From contig JALFNK010000003.1 in assembly GCA_022782405.1 (NCBI GenBank), forward strand, positions 1-64,000: a stretch of DNA of 64,000 bases. Direction: 5' to 3'. The notes under the pieces are model-generated. The model did not search any database, had not been told where the DNA came from, and worked only from the letters and a program-made list of their open reading frames with translations. Numbering within the stretch: the stretch's first letter is position 1; each line of letters opens with the position of its first letter. The stretch comes from Alistipes sp. (lineage in GTDB: Bacteria; Bacteroidota; Bacteroidia; Bacteroidales; Rikenellaceae). This document shows positions 54,093 through 63,691 of this stretch, in pieces. Made by a program: the position numbers and the translations under genes.

Positions 54093-56039
54093 ATGGCTTT
54101 AAAATTAGATGCTAAAATTCCTGCCGGTGCCCTCGCCGAAAAGTGGAGCAACCACAAGGCAGCTATCAAGGTCGTAAGCCCCGCAAACAAGCGCAAGCTC
54201 GACATCATCATCGTCGGAACAGGTCTGGGAGGTGCCTCCGCAGCCGCTTCGCTCGGTGAACTGGGTTACAACGTCAAGGTCTTCTGCATCCAGGATTCGC
54301 CCCGCCGCGCCCACTCGATCGCAGCACAGGGAGGTATCAACGCAGCAAAGAACTACCAGAACGACAACGACTCGGTATATCGTCTGTTCTACGACACGAT
54401 CAAGGGCGGCGACTACCGCGCCCGCGAGGCCAACGTATACCGTCTGGCCGAGGTTTCGAACCTCATCATCGATCAGTGCGTCGCCCAGGGCGTTCCCTTC
54501 GCCCGCGAATACGGAGGTCTGCTGGCCAACCGTTCGTTCGGCGGTGCGCAGGTATCGCGTACCTTCTATGCCCGCGGCCAGACCGGCCAGCAGCTGCTGC
54601 TCGGCGCCTATGCCGCCCTCAACAAGGAGATCGCAGCCGGCTCGGTGAAGAGCTATCCGCGTCATGAGATGCTCGACATCGTCATCGAGGACGGCGAGGC
54701 CCGCGGTATCATCGCCCGCAACCTCGTAACGGGTGAGATCGAACGCCACGGCGCGCACGCTGTCGTCATTGCCACCGGCGGTTACGGCAACGTATTCTTC
54801 CTCTCGACGAACGCCATGGCATCGAATGGTTCGGCCGCCTTCCAGTGCTACCGCAAGGGCGCCGGATTCGCCAACCCCTGCTTCACGCAGATCCACCCGA
54901 CCTGTATCCCTGTACACGGCGACCAGCAGTCGAAACTGACCCTCATGTCGGAGTCGCTGCGTAACGACGGCCGCATCTGGGTTCCCAAGAAGCTCGAGGA
55001 CGTCAAGGCAATCCGCTCGGGTGCCAAGAAGCCGTCGGATATCGCCGAAGAGGACCGCGACTACTATCTGGAGCGCCGCTATCCGGCCTTCGGTAACCTC
55101 GTGCCGCGCGACGTGGCTTCGCGTGCCGCCAAGGAGCGCTGCGATGCCGGCTACGGCGTGAACGAGACGGGTCTGGCCGTATTCCTCGACTTCAAGACCG
55201 CCATCGAGCGTCTGGGCAAGGACATCATCAAGCAGCGTTACGGCAACCTCTTCGACATGTACGAGGAGATCACCGACGTAAGCCCCTACGAGCAGCCGAT
55301 GCAGATCTTCCCCGCCGTGCACTACACGATGGGCGGTATCTGGGTGGACTATAACCTGATGACCACGATCCCGGGCCTGTACGCCATCGGCGAGGCCAAC
55401 TTCTCGGATCACGGCGCAAACCGTCTGGGCGCTTCGGCCCTGATGCAGGGTCTGGCCGACGGCTACTTCGTACTGCCCTACACGATCGGCGACTACCTCT
55501 CGCACAAGATCCAGGCTCCGAAGGTGAAGACCGACACCAAGGCTTTCGACGAAGCCGAGAAGGGCGTGCGCGCCAAGATCGCCAAACTGATGGCCATCCA
55601 GGGCAAGCAGTCCGTGGACGACATCCACAAGAAGCTCGGACACATCATGTGGGAGAACGTCGGCATGGCCCGTACGAAGGAGTCGCTCGAAAAGGCCATC
55701 ACCGAAATCCAGGCGCTGCGCAAGGAGTTCTGGAAGGATGTGAAGGTCGTAGGCAAGGAAAACGAGTTTAACGTAGAGCTGGAGAAGGCGATCCGTCTGG
55801 CCGACTTCCTCGAACTGGGCGAACTGATGGCCCGCGACGCCCTGAACCGCGAAGAGTCGTGCGGCGGACACTTCCGCACGGAGCATCAGACCGAAGAGGG
55901 CGAGGCAAAGCGCGATGACGAGAACTTCACCTATGCGGCCGTCTGGGAGTACAAGGGCGAAGACCAGGTTCCCGAGATGACCAAGGAGCCGCTGAACTTC
56001 GAGTTCGTACACCCCGCACAGCGCAACTACAAGGACTAA
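54093..56039 (+). CDS. sdhA: Succinate dehydrogenase/fumarate reductase flavoprotein
   Basis: 648 residues. FAD-binding [21 protein letters not shown]-linking His in [13 protein letters not shown], the conserved Q-x-H-P-T block ([12 protein letters not shown]), and the [13 protein letters not shown] loop are all present. It catalyses fumarate/succinate interconversion at the cytoplasmic face. It lies 32 bp after sdhC. Confidence 0.96.
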   Translation: MALKLDAKIPAGALAEKWSNHKAAIKVVSPANKRKLDIIIVGTGLGGASAAASLGELGYNVKVFCIQDSPRRAHSIAAQGGINAAKNYQNDNDSVYRLFYDTIKGGDYRAREANVYRLAEVSNLIIDQCVAQGVPFAREYGGLLANRSFGGAQVSRTFYARGQTGQQLLLGAYAALNKEIAAGSVKSYPRHEMLDIVIEDGEARGIIARNLVTGEIERHGAHAVVIATGGYGNVFFLSTNAMASNGSAAFQCYRKGAGFANPCFTQIHPTCIPVHGDQQSKLTLMSESLRNDGRIWVPKKLEDVKAIRSGAKKPSDIAEEDRDYYLERRYPAFGNLVPRDVASRAAKERCDAGYGVNETGLAVFLDFKTAIERLGKDIIKQRYGNLFDMYEEITDVSPYEQPMQIFPAVHYTMGGIWVDYNLMTTIPGLYAIGEANFSDHGANRLGASALMQGLADGYFVLPYTIGDYLSHKIQAPKVKTDTKAFDEAEKGVRAKIAKLMAIQGKQSVDDIHKKLGHIMWENVGMARTKESLEKAITEIQALRKEFWKDVKVVGKENEFNVELEKAIRLADFLELGELMARDALNREESCGGHFRTEHQTEEGEAKRDDENFTYAAVWEYKGEDQVPEMTKEPLNFEFVHPAQRNYKD

Positions 56040-56076
56040 ACCCTATTGACGTTAAACTTTAATATCGAATCAAACT

Positions 56077-56820
56077 ATGAATTTTACATTAAAGATATGG
56101 CGTCAAAAGGACGCTAAATCGAAGGGCGCATTCGAAACGTACAAGGTCGAGAACATTTCGGCCGACACCTCGTTCCTCGAAATGCTCGATATCCTGAACA
56201 ACAACCTCATCCACGAGGGCAAGGAGCCCGTGGCCTTCGACCACGACTGCCGCGAGGGTATCTGCGGCATGTGCTCGCTGCATATCAACGGCCATGCACA
56301 CGGCCCGAGCCAGGGTGCCACGACCTGCCAGATCTACATGCGCAAGTTCAAGGACGGCGACACGATCACCATCGAACCGTGGCGTTCGGCAGCCTTCCCC
56401 GTCATCAAGGACCTCGTGGTGAACCGTTCGGCCTACGACCAGATCCTGCAGGCCGGAGGCTTCATCTCCGTACGCACGAACTCCGTGCCCGACGCAAACG
56501 CCATTCCCATCCCGAAGGCCGACGCCGACGAATCGATGGATGCCGCTGCCTGCATCGGTTGCGGTGCCTGCGCCGCCACCTGCAAGAACGGCTCCGCGAT
56601 GCTCTTCGTCGCAGCCCGCGTATCGTCGCTGGCCAAGCTGCCCCAGGGCCGCGTGGAGGGCGCACGCCGCGCCAAGGCGATGGTGGCCAAGATGGACGAG
56701 TTGGGATTCGGCAACTGCACCAACACAGGTGCCTGCCAGGCCGAATGCCCCAAGCAGATCTCCATCGCGCATATCGCCCGTCTGAACCGCGAGTTCCTCT
56801 CGGCAAAGTTCGAGGACTAA
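56077..56820 (+). CDS. sdhB: Succinate dehydrogenase/fumarate reductase iron-sulfur subunit
   Basis: 247 residues. [2Fe-2S] motif [16 protein letters not shown], then two C-terminal cluster motifs, [14 protein letters not shown] and [13 protein letters not shown]. It relays electrons between SdhA flavin and SdhC hemes. The operon ends in a strong terminator. Confidence 0.96.
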   Translation: MNFTLKIWRQKDAKSKGAFETYKVENISADTSFLEMLDILNNNLIHEGKEPVAFDHDCREGICGMCSLHINGHAHGPSQGATTCQIYMRKFKDGDTITIEPWRSAAFPVIKDLVVNRSAYDQILQAGGFISVRTNSVPDANAIPIPKADADESMDAAACIGCGACAATCKNGSAMLFVAARVSSLAKLPQGRVEGARRAKAMVAKMDELGFGNCTNTGACQAECPKQISIAHIARLNREFLSAKFED

Positions 56821-56842
56821 ACTCTCCGAACGATACCTTATG

Positions 56843-56881
56843 AAAACGGTCCCGACCCAAAAAGGTCGGGACCGTTTTTTT
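56843..56881 (+). terminator. Terminator of the sdh operon
   Basis: AAAACGGTCCCGACC, 6-base loop, GGTCGGGACCGTTTT followed by TTT. Confidence 0.92.
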
Positions 56882-56944
56882 GCGGGGAACCGATCCGGAT
56901 ATGTACGAAACGGCCCTCCCGCCGAAAAAAACCGTATCTAAAAA

Positions 56945-56972
56945 ATCCCGCATGATCTCTCACATGCGGGAT
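56945..56972 (-). terminator. Terminator of the ECF sigma operon
   Basis: On the minus strand ATCCCGCATG, 8-base loop, CATGCGGGAT, then TTTTTA; it follows the DUF4252 gene by about 20 bp. Confidence 0.88.
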
Positions 56973-56991
56973 ATTGTCCTATCGAGATCCT

Positions 56992-57468
56992 TCAATGTTT
57001 CGGCCGGATGGTCGAAAGACGCGCAACCTGCTGCAAGTCGAACGTCCCATAGATATTCACCACCACCGTCTCGCGGGGGCCGGAAGTCAGCATCAACAGT
57101 TCCGAACAGAGATATTCGTTCCGCAGATAGAACTGCGTCGTTTGCTTCGCTTCGCCTTCGGACATCACCAGCTGGAATCCGGAATCCGGCTCGGAGACCA
57201 GCGCCTTTGCATCCCGGACAAATTGCTCCGCATCGCCGCCATTCAGAGCCACGATCCGAATGTATTGAATGCCGTCCAACAATTCGGCCAGTTTCTCGTC
57301 CCCCTTTTCGGCGGCCTGACGGCTCATCATCCGCATCATCTTGCGTTCGAGCTGAACACTGGTAAATCCGTCGGCCTGCGCATACCGGTTGAAAAATTCC
57401 CGGGACGTATTTTGCGCACGGGCCAGCACCGGCATTACCAAAAGAATTAGGATCAGAATTCGTTTCAT
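56992..57468 (-). CDS. DUF4252 exported protein
   Basis: 158 residues from Met at 57468; signal peptide MKRILILILLVMPVLARAQ. The mature part (FTSVQLERKMMRMM, IQYIRIVALNGGD, TSGPRETVVVNIYGTFDL) fits DUF4252, a small exported family usually encoded with an ECF sigma factor in Bacteroidota. It is the last gene of the sigma/anti-sigma/OMP unit. Function unknown. Confidence 0.8.
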   Translation of the reverse strand: MKRILILILLVMPVLARAQNTSREFFNRYAQADGFTSVQLERKMMRMMSRQAAEKGDEKLAELLDGIQYIRIVALNGGDAEQFVRDAKALVSEPDSGFQLVMSEGEAKQTTQFYLRNEYLCSELLMLTSGPRETVVVNIYGTFDLQQVARLSTIRPKH

Positions 57469-57486
57469 CGCAGTTCCCATATTTAT

Positions 57487-58356
57487 TTACAGACCGAGGC
57501 AAAGACCGATCGACAGCGGGCGGACCTTGGGACCGACTCCGTTTCGGAAGAGCGGCGTTACGCTATACCTGATGTAGAGACCGACACGATGGTAGGTAAC
57601 GGAACCTCCAATTCCAAAACGGAAGGTATTGACCCCTGAAAGTGAGTTTTTAACCTTGGGGCTCTTGTAGATGGAGTTGGCTCCCACCGTAAAATCGAAA
57701 TATCCGGTCAGCGACAGCGACAGATTGCGGGCGGCCTCATAGGAAAAATGGACCGGAACTCCCAGCGAGGTAATTCGGAGTTTCGATTTGGAGACTTTCT
57801 CATCGAGCTGCACCGGGACAATCATCCCGTTCTCCCGGCTCAGGGCTACCGAATGATCCGACAACCGGAAGTTATCGATCGTATATCCCAACCCGGCCGA
57901 AAGATCGAACCGGCGGCGTTTTCCCAATTCGCAGTTCAAACCGACAAGCATCGTCGAGAAGTGGAAGGACTTGCCGCCCTGCACATCGAAAAAAGGCTCG
58001 GTATCGGCCGGATAGGCGCCGTAACCGGCTTCGACCGGAAGATTGAAGCCCATCTCCGTTCCACACAGTCCGACCAGCGCAAACCGCGACCGGTCGCTTC
58101 GCTGGGCCCGGGCGTAAAGCTCCTCCTTCGATAGGGTTCCGAGCGTAATGCCGAAACCCGCAACCTCGAGAACCATGCTGTTGTCGTCGCTGCCGCGCCG
58201 AATGGTCATCAGATCGTCTCCCACCGTTTCGATCGACTCCCCGGCCGGAGTCGGCGGAACCTCAACCTCCGTATGCAGCGAATCGGCCGGCTGCGCCGCC
58301 GCGGAAAAAAAGGTGCACATTACGAAAAATCCGGCGAATGCAAATCTTTTACACAT
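57487..58356 (-). CDS. Outer-membrane beta-barrel protein
   Basis: 289 residues from Met at 58356 (signal peptide MCKRFAFAGFFVMCTFFSAAA). The mature part has regular strands (FDLSAGLGYTIDNFRL, LSLSLTGYFDFTVGANSIY, VGLYIRYSVTPLF) of the PorT/OMP_b-brl type and ends in a Leu-rich strand (IGLCLGL). It lies 13 bp after the anti-sigma gene. Likely a structural or signalling partner of the ECF system. Confidence 0.7.
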   Translation of the reverse strand: MCKRFAFAGFFVMCTFFSAAAQPADSLHTEVEVPPTPAGESIETVGDDLMTIRRGSDDNSMVLEVAGFGITLGTLSKEELYARAQRSDRSRFALVGLCGTEMGFNLPVEAGYGAYPADTEPFFDVQGGKSFHFSTMLVGLNCELGKRRRFDLSAGLGYTIDNFRLSDHSVALSRENGMIVPVQLDEKVSKSKLRITSLGVPVHFSYEAARNLSLSLTGYFDFTVGANSIYKSPKVKNSLSGVNTFRFGIGGSVTYHRVGLYIRYSVTPLFRNGVGPKVRPLSIGLCLGL

Positions 58357-58369
58357 AGTATCAGTCGTT

Positions 58370-58825
58370 TTATTGAATTTCCAACAGATCATCCACCATC
58401 TGTTCGGACGCCCCGAGCGTTGCAAAAGCATCGAAATAGACCGTGGTCTGCAGGGCGACTTTCCGGTCATATACAGGCTTCCCGTCGATATAACAGTAGG
58501 GCTTGCGAAGCAGCCCCGCCCCCAGGAAGATGCCGACAGCAAACAGCACAGCGGCTGCAACGCCCCACCACGGGCTGATGTGCCGCATCAAGGTCCGTAC
58601 GGGCGCGGGGCACGGGGTCTGCCGTTCGGCAGCCGGTTCAGGCATCCGCTCCGCGGAGAGTGCCTCCAGCCCGCCGAACAGCAGGCGCACTTCTGCAGGA
58701 AAGTTCTCTGCGGATTCCGCATCATGGAGCAATCCGCGCAACTCCGATTCTTCGGCCTGCGTGGTCCGCGCCTCAAAATAGCGCTCCAGCAGCTCACCAA
58801 TCCGCTCTTCTTGTTCCTTTTTCAT
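58370..58825 (-). CDS. Probable anti-sigma factor
   Basis: 151 residues. A helical Glu-rich N-terminal part (ERIGELLERYFEARTTQAEE), then one span (WWGVAAAVLFAVGIFLGAGL) and a short periplasmic tail. It overlaps the sigma gene by 32 bp, which implies coupled translation at fixed ratio. No strict ZAS motif was seen. Role inferred from gene order and topology. Confidence 0.7.
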   Translation of the reverse strand: MKKEQEERIGELLERYFEARTTQAEESELRGLLHDAESAENFPAEVRLLFGGLEALSAERMPEPAAERQTPCPAPVRTLMRHISPWWGVAAAVLFAVGIFLGAGLLRKPYCYIDGKPVYDRKVALQTTVYFDAFATLGASEQMVDDLLEIQ

Positions 58826-59318
58826 CGTCGATCATCTCTTTCAATATCGCCCGCAGTCCACCGCGGGCCCGCGAAAGGAGAACACGCACCTGGGCTTCGT
58901 CGCAGCCGAGAATTCCGGCGACCTCCCGGGTCGGAAAGCCCTCGATGTCCTTCAGATGAAGTGCCTCGCGCTGCCGCCCTGGAAGCTGCGCCATTGCCTG
59001 GCGCACCAGTTCGCGGGCCTCCCAGGCTTCAGCATCCCGCGTCGTTGCGCGTTCTGCCGTCCGTAGGATCGTCTCGCCGCGCTGCCGGACCGCTTCTCGC
59101 TGCCGCAGACGGTCGAAGCAACGGTTGCGCACGGAAGTCATCACGAAGGAGACCGCATCGCGCCGCACCGTCAGCCGGTAGCGTTCGCGCCAGAAATGCT
59201 CCAGCAAGTCGTGAACAACATCCTCCGCCTCCTCTGTGCTGAGCAACAGGCTCTGCGCATAGCGGAACATACGATCACGAAGCGGCACGATATCCCGGTC
59301 GAACTCCAATGTCTCCAT
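58794..59318 (-). CDS. ECF-type RNA polymerase sigma factor
   Basis: 174 residues. Region 2 (LLLSTEEAEDVVHDLLEHFW) and region 4 with a helix-turn-helix (LPGRQREALHLKDIEGFPTR, EVAGILGCDEAQVRVLLSRA) are clear, and no region 1 or 3 is present. First gene of a four-gene unit: sigma, anti-sigma, OMP, DUF4252. Likely envelope-responsive. Confidence 0.88.
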   Translation of the reverse strand: METLEFDRDIVPLRDRMFRYAQSLLLSTEEAEDVVHDLLEHFWRERYRLTVRRDAVSFVMTSVRNRCFDRLRQREAVRQRGETILRTAERATTRDAEAWEARELVRQAMAQLPGRQREALHLKDIEGFPTREVAGILGCDEAQVRVLLSRARGGLRAILKEMIDDEKGTRRADW

Positions 59319-59382
59319 TTACCCGTAAGACGAAACAAAAACCCCGAACGCAACAACGGCATTTGTTTTTTTACACAAAAAG

Positions 59383-59419
59383 CGGGCGGAACGCCCTTTT
59401 TTCAGGTCGGTTCCGCCCG
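59383..59419 (-). terminator. Terminator of the transaldolase gene
   Basis: CGGGCGGAAC stem with long 17-base loop and GTTCCGCCCG; on the minus strand the stem is followed by GCTTTTTG. Confidence 0.65.
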
Positions 59420-59434
59420 TTTTCCCGAATCCGA

Positions 59435-60091
59435 TCAGCCGTTCACGCGCGCATGGTCGGCAAGGAACTGCGCCAGGCCGCTGTCGGTGAGCGGATGCTT
59501 GAGCAGGCCCTTGATCGCAGCCAGCGGGCAGGTCGCCACATCGGCTCCGGCATCGAGGCACTGGATGATGTGGCGCGTATGGCGGATCGAAGCGGCCAGC
59601 ACCTGCGTCTTGAAACCATAGGTCCGATAGACGCGGACGATATGGGCCACCAGCTCCACGCCATCCTCCGAGATGTCGTCCAAACGCCCCACGAACGGCG
59701 ACACATAGGTCGCCCCCGCCTTGGCTGCCAGCAGGGCCTGCCCCACGGAGAAGACCAGCGTGCAGTTCGTGCGGATTCCCCGGTCGGCAAAATAGCGCAC
59801 GGCACGGATTCCCTCGGCCGTACACGGCAGCTTCACGACAATATGCGGATCGAGCGCCGCCAGCGACTCCCCTTCACGGACCATCCCCTCGAAATCCGTG
59901 GCGATCACTTCGGCACTCACATCGCCCTGCACGATCCGGCAGATCTCCACATAGTGGCGCCGACAGGCCTCCTCGCCCCGGATGTTCTCCCGGGCCATCA
60001 ATGACGGATTGGTCGTAACACCATCGAGCACACCCATCGCATGGGCTTCGCGAATCTGATCGAGATTCGCCGTATCGACAAAGAATTTCAT
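59435..60091 (-). CDS. Small transaldolase / fructose-6-phosphate aldolase type
   Basis: 218 residues, the length of the short transaldolase (Fsa/TalC) subfamily. MKFFVDTANLDQI and GVTTNPSL at the start, the Schiff-base Lys in IVVKLPCT, then ATYVSPFVGRLDDI and a late DVATCPLAAIKGLLKHP. It acts in the non-oxidative pentose phosphate pathway or F6P cleavage; the two activities cannot be told apart here. Confidence 0.88.
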   Translation of the reverse strand: MKFFVDTANLDQIREAHAMGVLDGVTTNPSLMARENIRGEEACRRHYVEICRIVQGDVSAEVIATDFEGMVREGESLAALDPHIVVKLPCTAEGIRAVRYFADRGIRTNCTLVFSVGQALLAAKAGATYVSPFVGRLDDISEDGVELVAHIVRVYRTYGFKTQVLAASIRHTRHIIQCLDAGADVATCPLAAIKGLLKHPLTDSGLAQFLADHARVNG

Positions 60092-60230
60092 GATAGCAGG
60101 TAAGTTTTAAGGTTTGGTATCTTAAAGATACGAAAAAATCCATTCCACCGCGCCGAAAAACGGCCGAAATCCCGAAAAACTCTTGTGCAGGCAGAAAAAG
60201 AAATATTTTTTTCGAAAATTAGTACTTTGT

Positions 60231-60262
60231 ATTGCATAATACTGAAATTAGTTTTATATTTG
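60231..60262 (+). promoter_or_regulatory. Promoter of the PspC operon
   Basis: ATTG, 20 bp, TATATTTG, with an exact -7 box; 57 bp ahead of the first PspC gene. Confidence 0.65.
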
Positions 60263-60319
60263 CATTGTAAAAATAGCCAAACACGCAAGGTTCCAACCGG
60301 CGACAACACTTTTATTACT

Positions 60320-60859
60320 ATGAAAGAGACTGTTACCCTGAACATCGGCTCCGAGGCCTTCACACTCGACAAGGATGCCAGCCGGCTCCTCCGCAGTTAT
60401 CTGAACGATATCCGGAGCCGGCTTCCGGAAGATGAGGCCGAAACGATCGACGACATCGAGGTCCGCATCGCCGAAATATTCCGCGATCGCATCTCCTCTC
60501 CGATGCGGGTCATCACGATCGAGACCGTACGCGCCACGATGAAGCAGCTGGGAGCCCCCTCCGATTTCGGCGAACGGCGCGACGGGACACGCTCGGAGGC
60601 CCCGGAAACAGAGGACGATGCCGCGGAAGCGCCGAGTCCGGCACCCCGAAAACTCTACCGCTCGCGCAACGAACGCTCGATAGCCGGAATATGCGGCGGT
60701 CTGGCCGCCTACTTCGATGCCGACCCGACGATGGTTCGCCTGCTCATGCTGCTGCTGATCCTCTTCGGAGGTCTCTCGATCTGGGCCTATATCATCCTCT
60801 GGATCGTCATTCCCGAGGAACCCCGACACCGATTCTCGCTCAACGATAAAAAACGATAA
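60320..60859 (+). CDS. PspC domain protein
   Basis: 179 residues from Met at 60320 (MKETVTLNIGSEAFTLD). The N-terminal half resembles the DUF-like segment found again in the 437-residue PspC protein at 62262 (AF/VTLDxDAyx, EAETIDDIEVRIAEIF). The C-terminal half is a PspC domain (RSRNERSIAGICGGLAAYFD, then FGGLSIWAYIILWIVIPEEP). Inner-membrane stress-related protein; first gene of the five-gene unit. Confidence 0.85.
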   Translation: MKETVTLNIGSEAFTLDKDASRLLRSYLNDIRSRLPEDEAETIDDIEVRIAEIFRDRISSPMRVITIETVRATMKQLGAPSDFGERRDGTRSEAPETEDDAAEAPSPAPRKLYRSRNERSIAGICGGLAAYFDADPTMVRLLMLLLILFGGLSIWAYIILWIVIPEEPRHRFSLNDKKR

Positions 60860-60861
60860 GT

Positions 60862-61074
60862 ATGGCAACGAACGACAACAGGCGGTTATACCGCTCCCGG
60901 GACCGCATCATCGCCGGCGTATGCGCCGGACTGGCCGACTTCTTCGGTCTCGACGTATCGCTGGTCCGCATCGCCACCCTCGCATTGATTCTCTTCGGCG
61001 GCCTCTCGCTCTGGGCATACATCATCCTCTGGCTGATCGTGCCCAAGGCCCCGAAACCGTTAAAATCCGAATGA
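60862..61074 (+). CDS. Stand-alone PspC domain protein
   Basis: 70 residues, a single PspC domain (RSRDRIIAGVCAGLADFFGL ... FGGLSLWAYIILWLIVPKAP), nearly repeating the end of the preceding gene. It starts two bases after that gene's stop; a local duplication is likely. Confidence 0.88.
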   Translation: MATNDNRRLYRSRDRIIAGVCAGLADFFGLDVSLVRIATLALILFGGLSLWAYIILWLIVPKAPKPLKSE

Positions 61075-61075
61075 T

Positions 61076-61417
61076 ATGGCCGAAGACAACGTAAAAGCGC
61101 AAATGCGCAAGGGAATTCTGGAGTACTGCATTCTCGCCATCCTCTCGCGCGAAGACTCCTATGCTCCGAAGATCATCGCCGAACTCAAGGCGGCGGAAAT
61201 GATCGTAGTCGAGGGTACGCTCTACCCGATCCTCACCCGGCAGAAAAATGCCGGACTGCTCACCTACCGCTGGGAGGAATCCCCGCAGGGACCGCCCCGC
61301 AAATACTACTCGCTCACGGAGAAGGGCCGCGAATACCTCCACACGCTTGACGAAGCGTGGGACGAGCTCGTCGGACAGATCCGCGTAATCCGCTACGGAA
61401 AAGAAGATCAAGCATAA
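61076..61417 (+). CDS. PadR-family transcriptional regulator
   Basis: 113 residues. QMRKGILEYCILAILSREDSYAPKI begins the winged helix, and VVEGTLYPILTRQKNAGLLTY plus PPRKYYSLTEKGREYL complete the PadR pattern. It starts one base after the small PspC gene, so it probably controls this operon. Confidence 0.92.
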   Translation: MAEDNVKAQMRKGILEYCILAILSREDSYAPKIIAELKAAEMIVVEGTLYPILTRQKNAGLLTYRWEESPQGPPRKYYSLTEKGREYLHTLDEAWDELVGQIRVIRYGKEDQA

Positions 61418-61441
61418 CGAAACCCATCAAAACCCCAAAAC

Positions 61442-62248
61442 ATGAAAAAGATTCTTGTGATACTGGTCATTCTGGGTGCCACGGCCGCAACAGCAGTCAT
61501 GGCCGAGTGCATCCGGAACCTGAAAAACAGATTCGCGGACGATTACTCCAGCGACAAGCGGATCGAACGTTCCGTCTCGGGTTCCGACTTTCACGCCATC
61601 CACGCCTCCCGCGCCGTGGAGGTGCTCATCGTCAATGCGTCCATGCAGGCCATCCATATCGAGGCACCCGAGAAGCTCATGCCCCATGTCATTGTCCGGG
61701 AACAAAACGGCATCCTGCAGATCTCGATCGACAAAAAGGTGAAGCGAATCTCGAATGCGGCAGTCAAGGTATATGTCCCCACCAACGGAAAGATCGATGA
61801 ACTGCAGGCTTCGAGTGCCGCGAAAATCATCTGCCAGACCTCCGCTCTCGGAGCCGAGAGTTTCACGCTCGACGCGTCGAGTGCCGGACGGATCGAAGCA
61901 GCCGTCAATACGGAGCATTGCAGGATCGAAGCCTCGAGTGCCTCGATGATCAAGGCTGCGATACGCACAGGAGACTGCACGATCGACATCTCGAGTGCGG
62001 CCAAGGTCGTACTCGCGGGTTCGGCCGACAAATGCACGGCCGACATGAGTTCCGCTGCCAAGCTCAACGCCCCGGAATTCCAGGTCGCCCGGTACGAAAT
62101 CGGCACATCAAGCGGCGCCGGCGCCTCGATCCAATGCACCGAGGAGCTCCGCGCCGAAGCCTCCAGCGGCTCGTCGATCGAATACACGGGCGACTGCACC
62201 ACCGATTTGAGCCGTTCGAGCGGCGGCAGCATCCATCAAACCCGTTAA
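61442..62248 (+). CDS. DUF2807 (head GIN) exported protein
   Basis: 268 residues; N-terminal signal (MKKILVILVILGATAATAVM). After RSVSGSDFHAIHASRAVEVL it forms a regular beta-helix with repeated Ser-Ser/Ala-Ala-Lys/Arg turns (LQASSAAKIICQT, LDASSAGRIEAAV, IEASSASMIKAA, ISSAAKVVLAG, MSSAAKLNAP), typical of DUF2807 proteins. It probably lies in the periplasm or outside. Fourth gene of the PspC operon. Confidence 0.88.
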   Translation: MKKILVILVILGATAATAVMAECIRNLKNRFADDYSSDKRIERSVSGSDFHAIHASRAVEVLIVNASMQAIHIEAPEKLMPHVIVREQNGILQISIDKKVKRISNAAVKVYVPTNGKIDELQASSAAKIICQTSALGAESFTLDASSAGRIEAAVNTEHCRIEASSASMIKAAIRTGDCTIDISSAAKVVLAGSADKCTADMSSAAKLNAPEFQVARYEIGTSSGAGASIQCTEELRAEASSGSSIEYTGDCTTDLSRSSGGSIHQTR

Positions 62249-62261
62249 TTGAGCAAATACC

Positions 62262-63575
62262 ATGAAAGAGGTCAAGAAATGCAGCATCTCGGGCGTGGCC
62301 TTCACGCTGGATGCTGACGCATACGAAGCGCTCGAGGCCTATCTCGAGAGTCTGAAACGCACCTACGGCAATTCGGCCGACGGCACGGAGATCGTCGCCG
62401 ACATCGAAGCTCGCATCGCCGAGCTGATCCTCTCGACGCAGGACAACACGCGTATTGTTGAGAAACCGCTCATCCTGAACATCATCCAGCAGATGGGATC
62501 CGCCGAGGACATCTCCGAGACAACGGATGCCGACCTGCACAACGACACGCCGCGCATTCCGCGCCGCCTCTACCGCGACACGGAAAATGCCAAACTCGGA
62601 GGCGTATGCGCCGGTATCGGCAAGTATTTCGACATCGACCCCGTCTGGGTGCGCATGACTCTTTTCCTGCCCCTGCTGCTCACCTGCTTCGGATGGATTC
62701 CCTTCCTGCACTGGGCCAGCCCGATGTTCGGCAACCTGTTCGGCGTCTTCCTGATCTGCTACTTCATCATGTGGTTCGCCGTACCGGCCGCACGCACGGC
62801 CCGACAGAAACTCGAGATGAACGGCGAGAAAATCACCGCCCAGTCCATCGGCGAAACGACAACGGCTGCCGCCAACAACGATCCCGACGCCATAGCCAAA
62901 CCGATCGTGGCCGAAGCCGTCTCGATCTTCGGAAAGGTCGTGCTCATTCTGCTCAAGCTCCTTGCCGGGCTGATCGTCTTCGGCCTGATCATGCTCGCCT
63001 GCGCCCTGATCATCGGGCTGATCGCCCTTCTGATCGGAGGCCCGGAGACCCTCAACATGGATTGGGAGCTCTCGCTCTGGGTACCCATCCTGGGCGTCTT
63101 CATCGCCCTGATACCGACCATTCTGCTGATCTACGTACTGATGTGTCTGATCGCCTCGCGCAAACCCGGAGGAAAGGTCGTACTGGCAATCTTCCTCGTA
63201 TGGATCGCCACGATCATCGTCTGCGCGACGGTAGCCATCAAGGAAAACGTCGGCGAACGGATCAAAGAGCGGCACAGCGCACTGCAGGATGTCCTGCAAC
63301 GCAAAATCACGATCGACAACAATACGACAACCCTCGAACAGCTGCTCGAGGAATACGACGACGAAAGCATCGTGAGCGAAGGGCGCAACTCGGTGCACAT
63401 CGAGGTTCCTTCGCGGGCGCTCGATATCACTGTCGACAAAAACGAGGGGGCCATGCAGATCACATCCGACGGCAAGAAGATCTTCTCGCTCCAGGCACAA
63501 GCCAGCGAGCAGGGTGATTCGGCACGCATCACACTCGAAGCGACGGCTCCTGCAACGGACAACGACGCAGAATAA
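62262..63575 (+). CDS. Large PspC domain membrane protein
   Basis: 437 residues. An N-terminal segment like that of the 60320 protein (SISGVAFTLDADAYEALEAY, DIEARIAELIL), a PspC domain (GGVCAGIGKYFDIDPVWVRM), further spans between ~145 and ~330, and a soluble C-terminal part (~345-437). It closes the unit PspC-PspC-PadR-DUF2807-PspC. Likely envelope-stress related by family. Confidence 0.85.
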   Translation: MKEVKKCSISGVAFTLDADAYEALEAYLESLKRTYGNSADGTEIVADIEARIAELILSTQDNTRIVEKPLILNIIQQMGSAEDISETTDADLHNDTPRIPRRLYRDTENAKLGGVCAGIGKYFDIDPVWVRMTLFLPLLLTCFGWIPFLHWASPMFGNLFGVFLICYFIMWFAVPAARTARQKLEMNGEKITAQSIGETTTAAANNDPDAIAKPIVAEAVSIFGKVVLILLKLLAGLIVFGLIMLACALIIGLIALLIGGPETLNMDWELSLWVPILGVFIALIPTILLIYVLMCLIASRKPGGKVVLAIFLVWIATIIVCATVAIKENVGERIKERHSALQDVLQRKITIDNNTTTLEQLLEEYDDESIVSEGRNSVHIEVPSRALDITVDKNEGAMQITSDGKKIFSLQAQASEQGDSARITLEATAPATDNDAE

Positions 63576-63601
63576 CACGCGCAGATGGATCTGCAACGTT
63601 T

Positions 63602-63635
63602 GCGGGCGGCAATCGGATGCCGCCTGCATTTTTTT
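63602..63635 (+). terminator. Terminator of the PspC operon
   Basis: GCGGGCGGCA, 6-base loop, TGCCGCCTGC (one G:T), then ATTTTTTT. It overlaps by a few bases the next promoter. Confidence 0.85.
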
Positions 63636-63664
63636 GAGAAAGCCGAAAAAAATGCGTATCTTTG
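63633..63664 (+). promoter_or_regulatory. Bacteroidota promoter for pfkA
   Basis: TTTG, 20 bp, TATCTTTG, exact consensus, with the -7 box ending 27 bp ahead of the pfkA ATG. Confidence 0.82.
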
Positions 63665-63691
63665 GGCGGTTTTGTTTTAACAATTGAGAGT

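Noticed and set aside
54105..56012. 635-codon minus-strand frame opposite sdhA
   Set aside because: Antisense shadow of a core enzyme gene; no independent signal.
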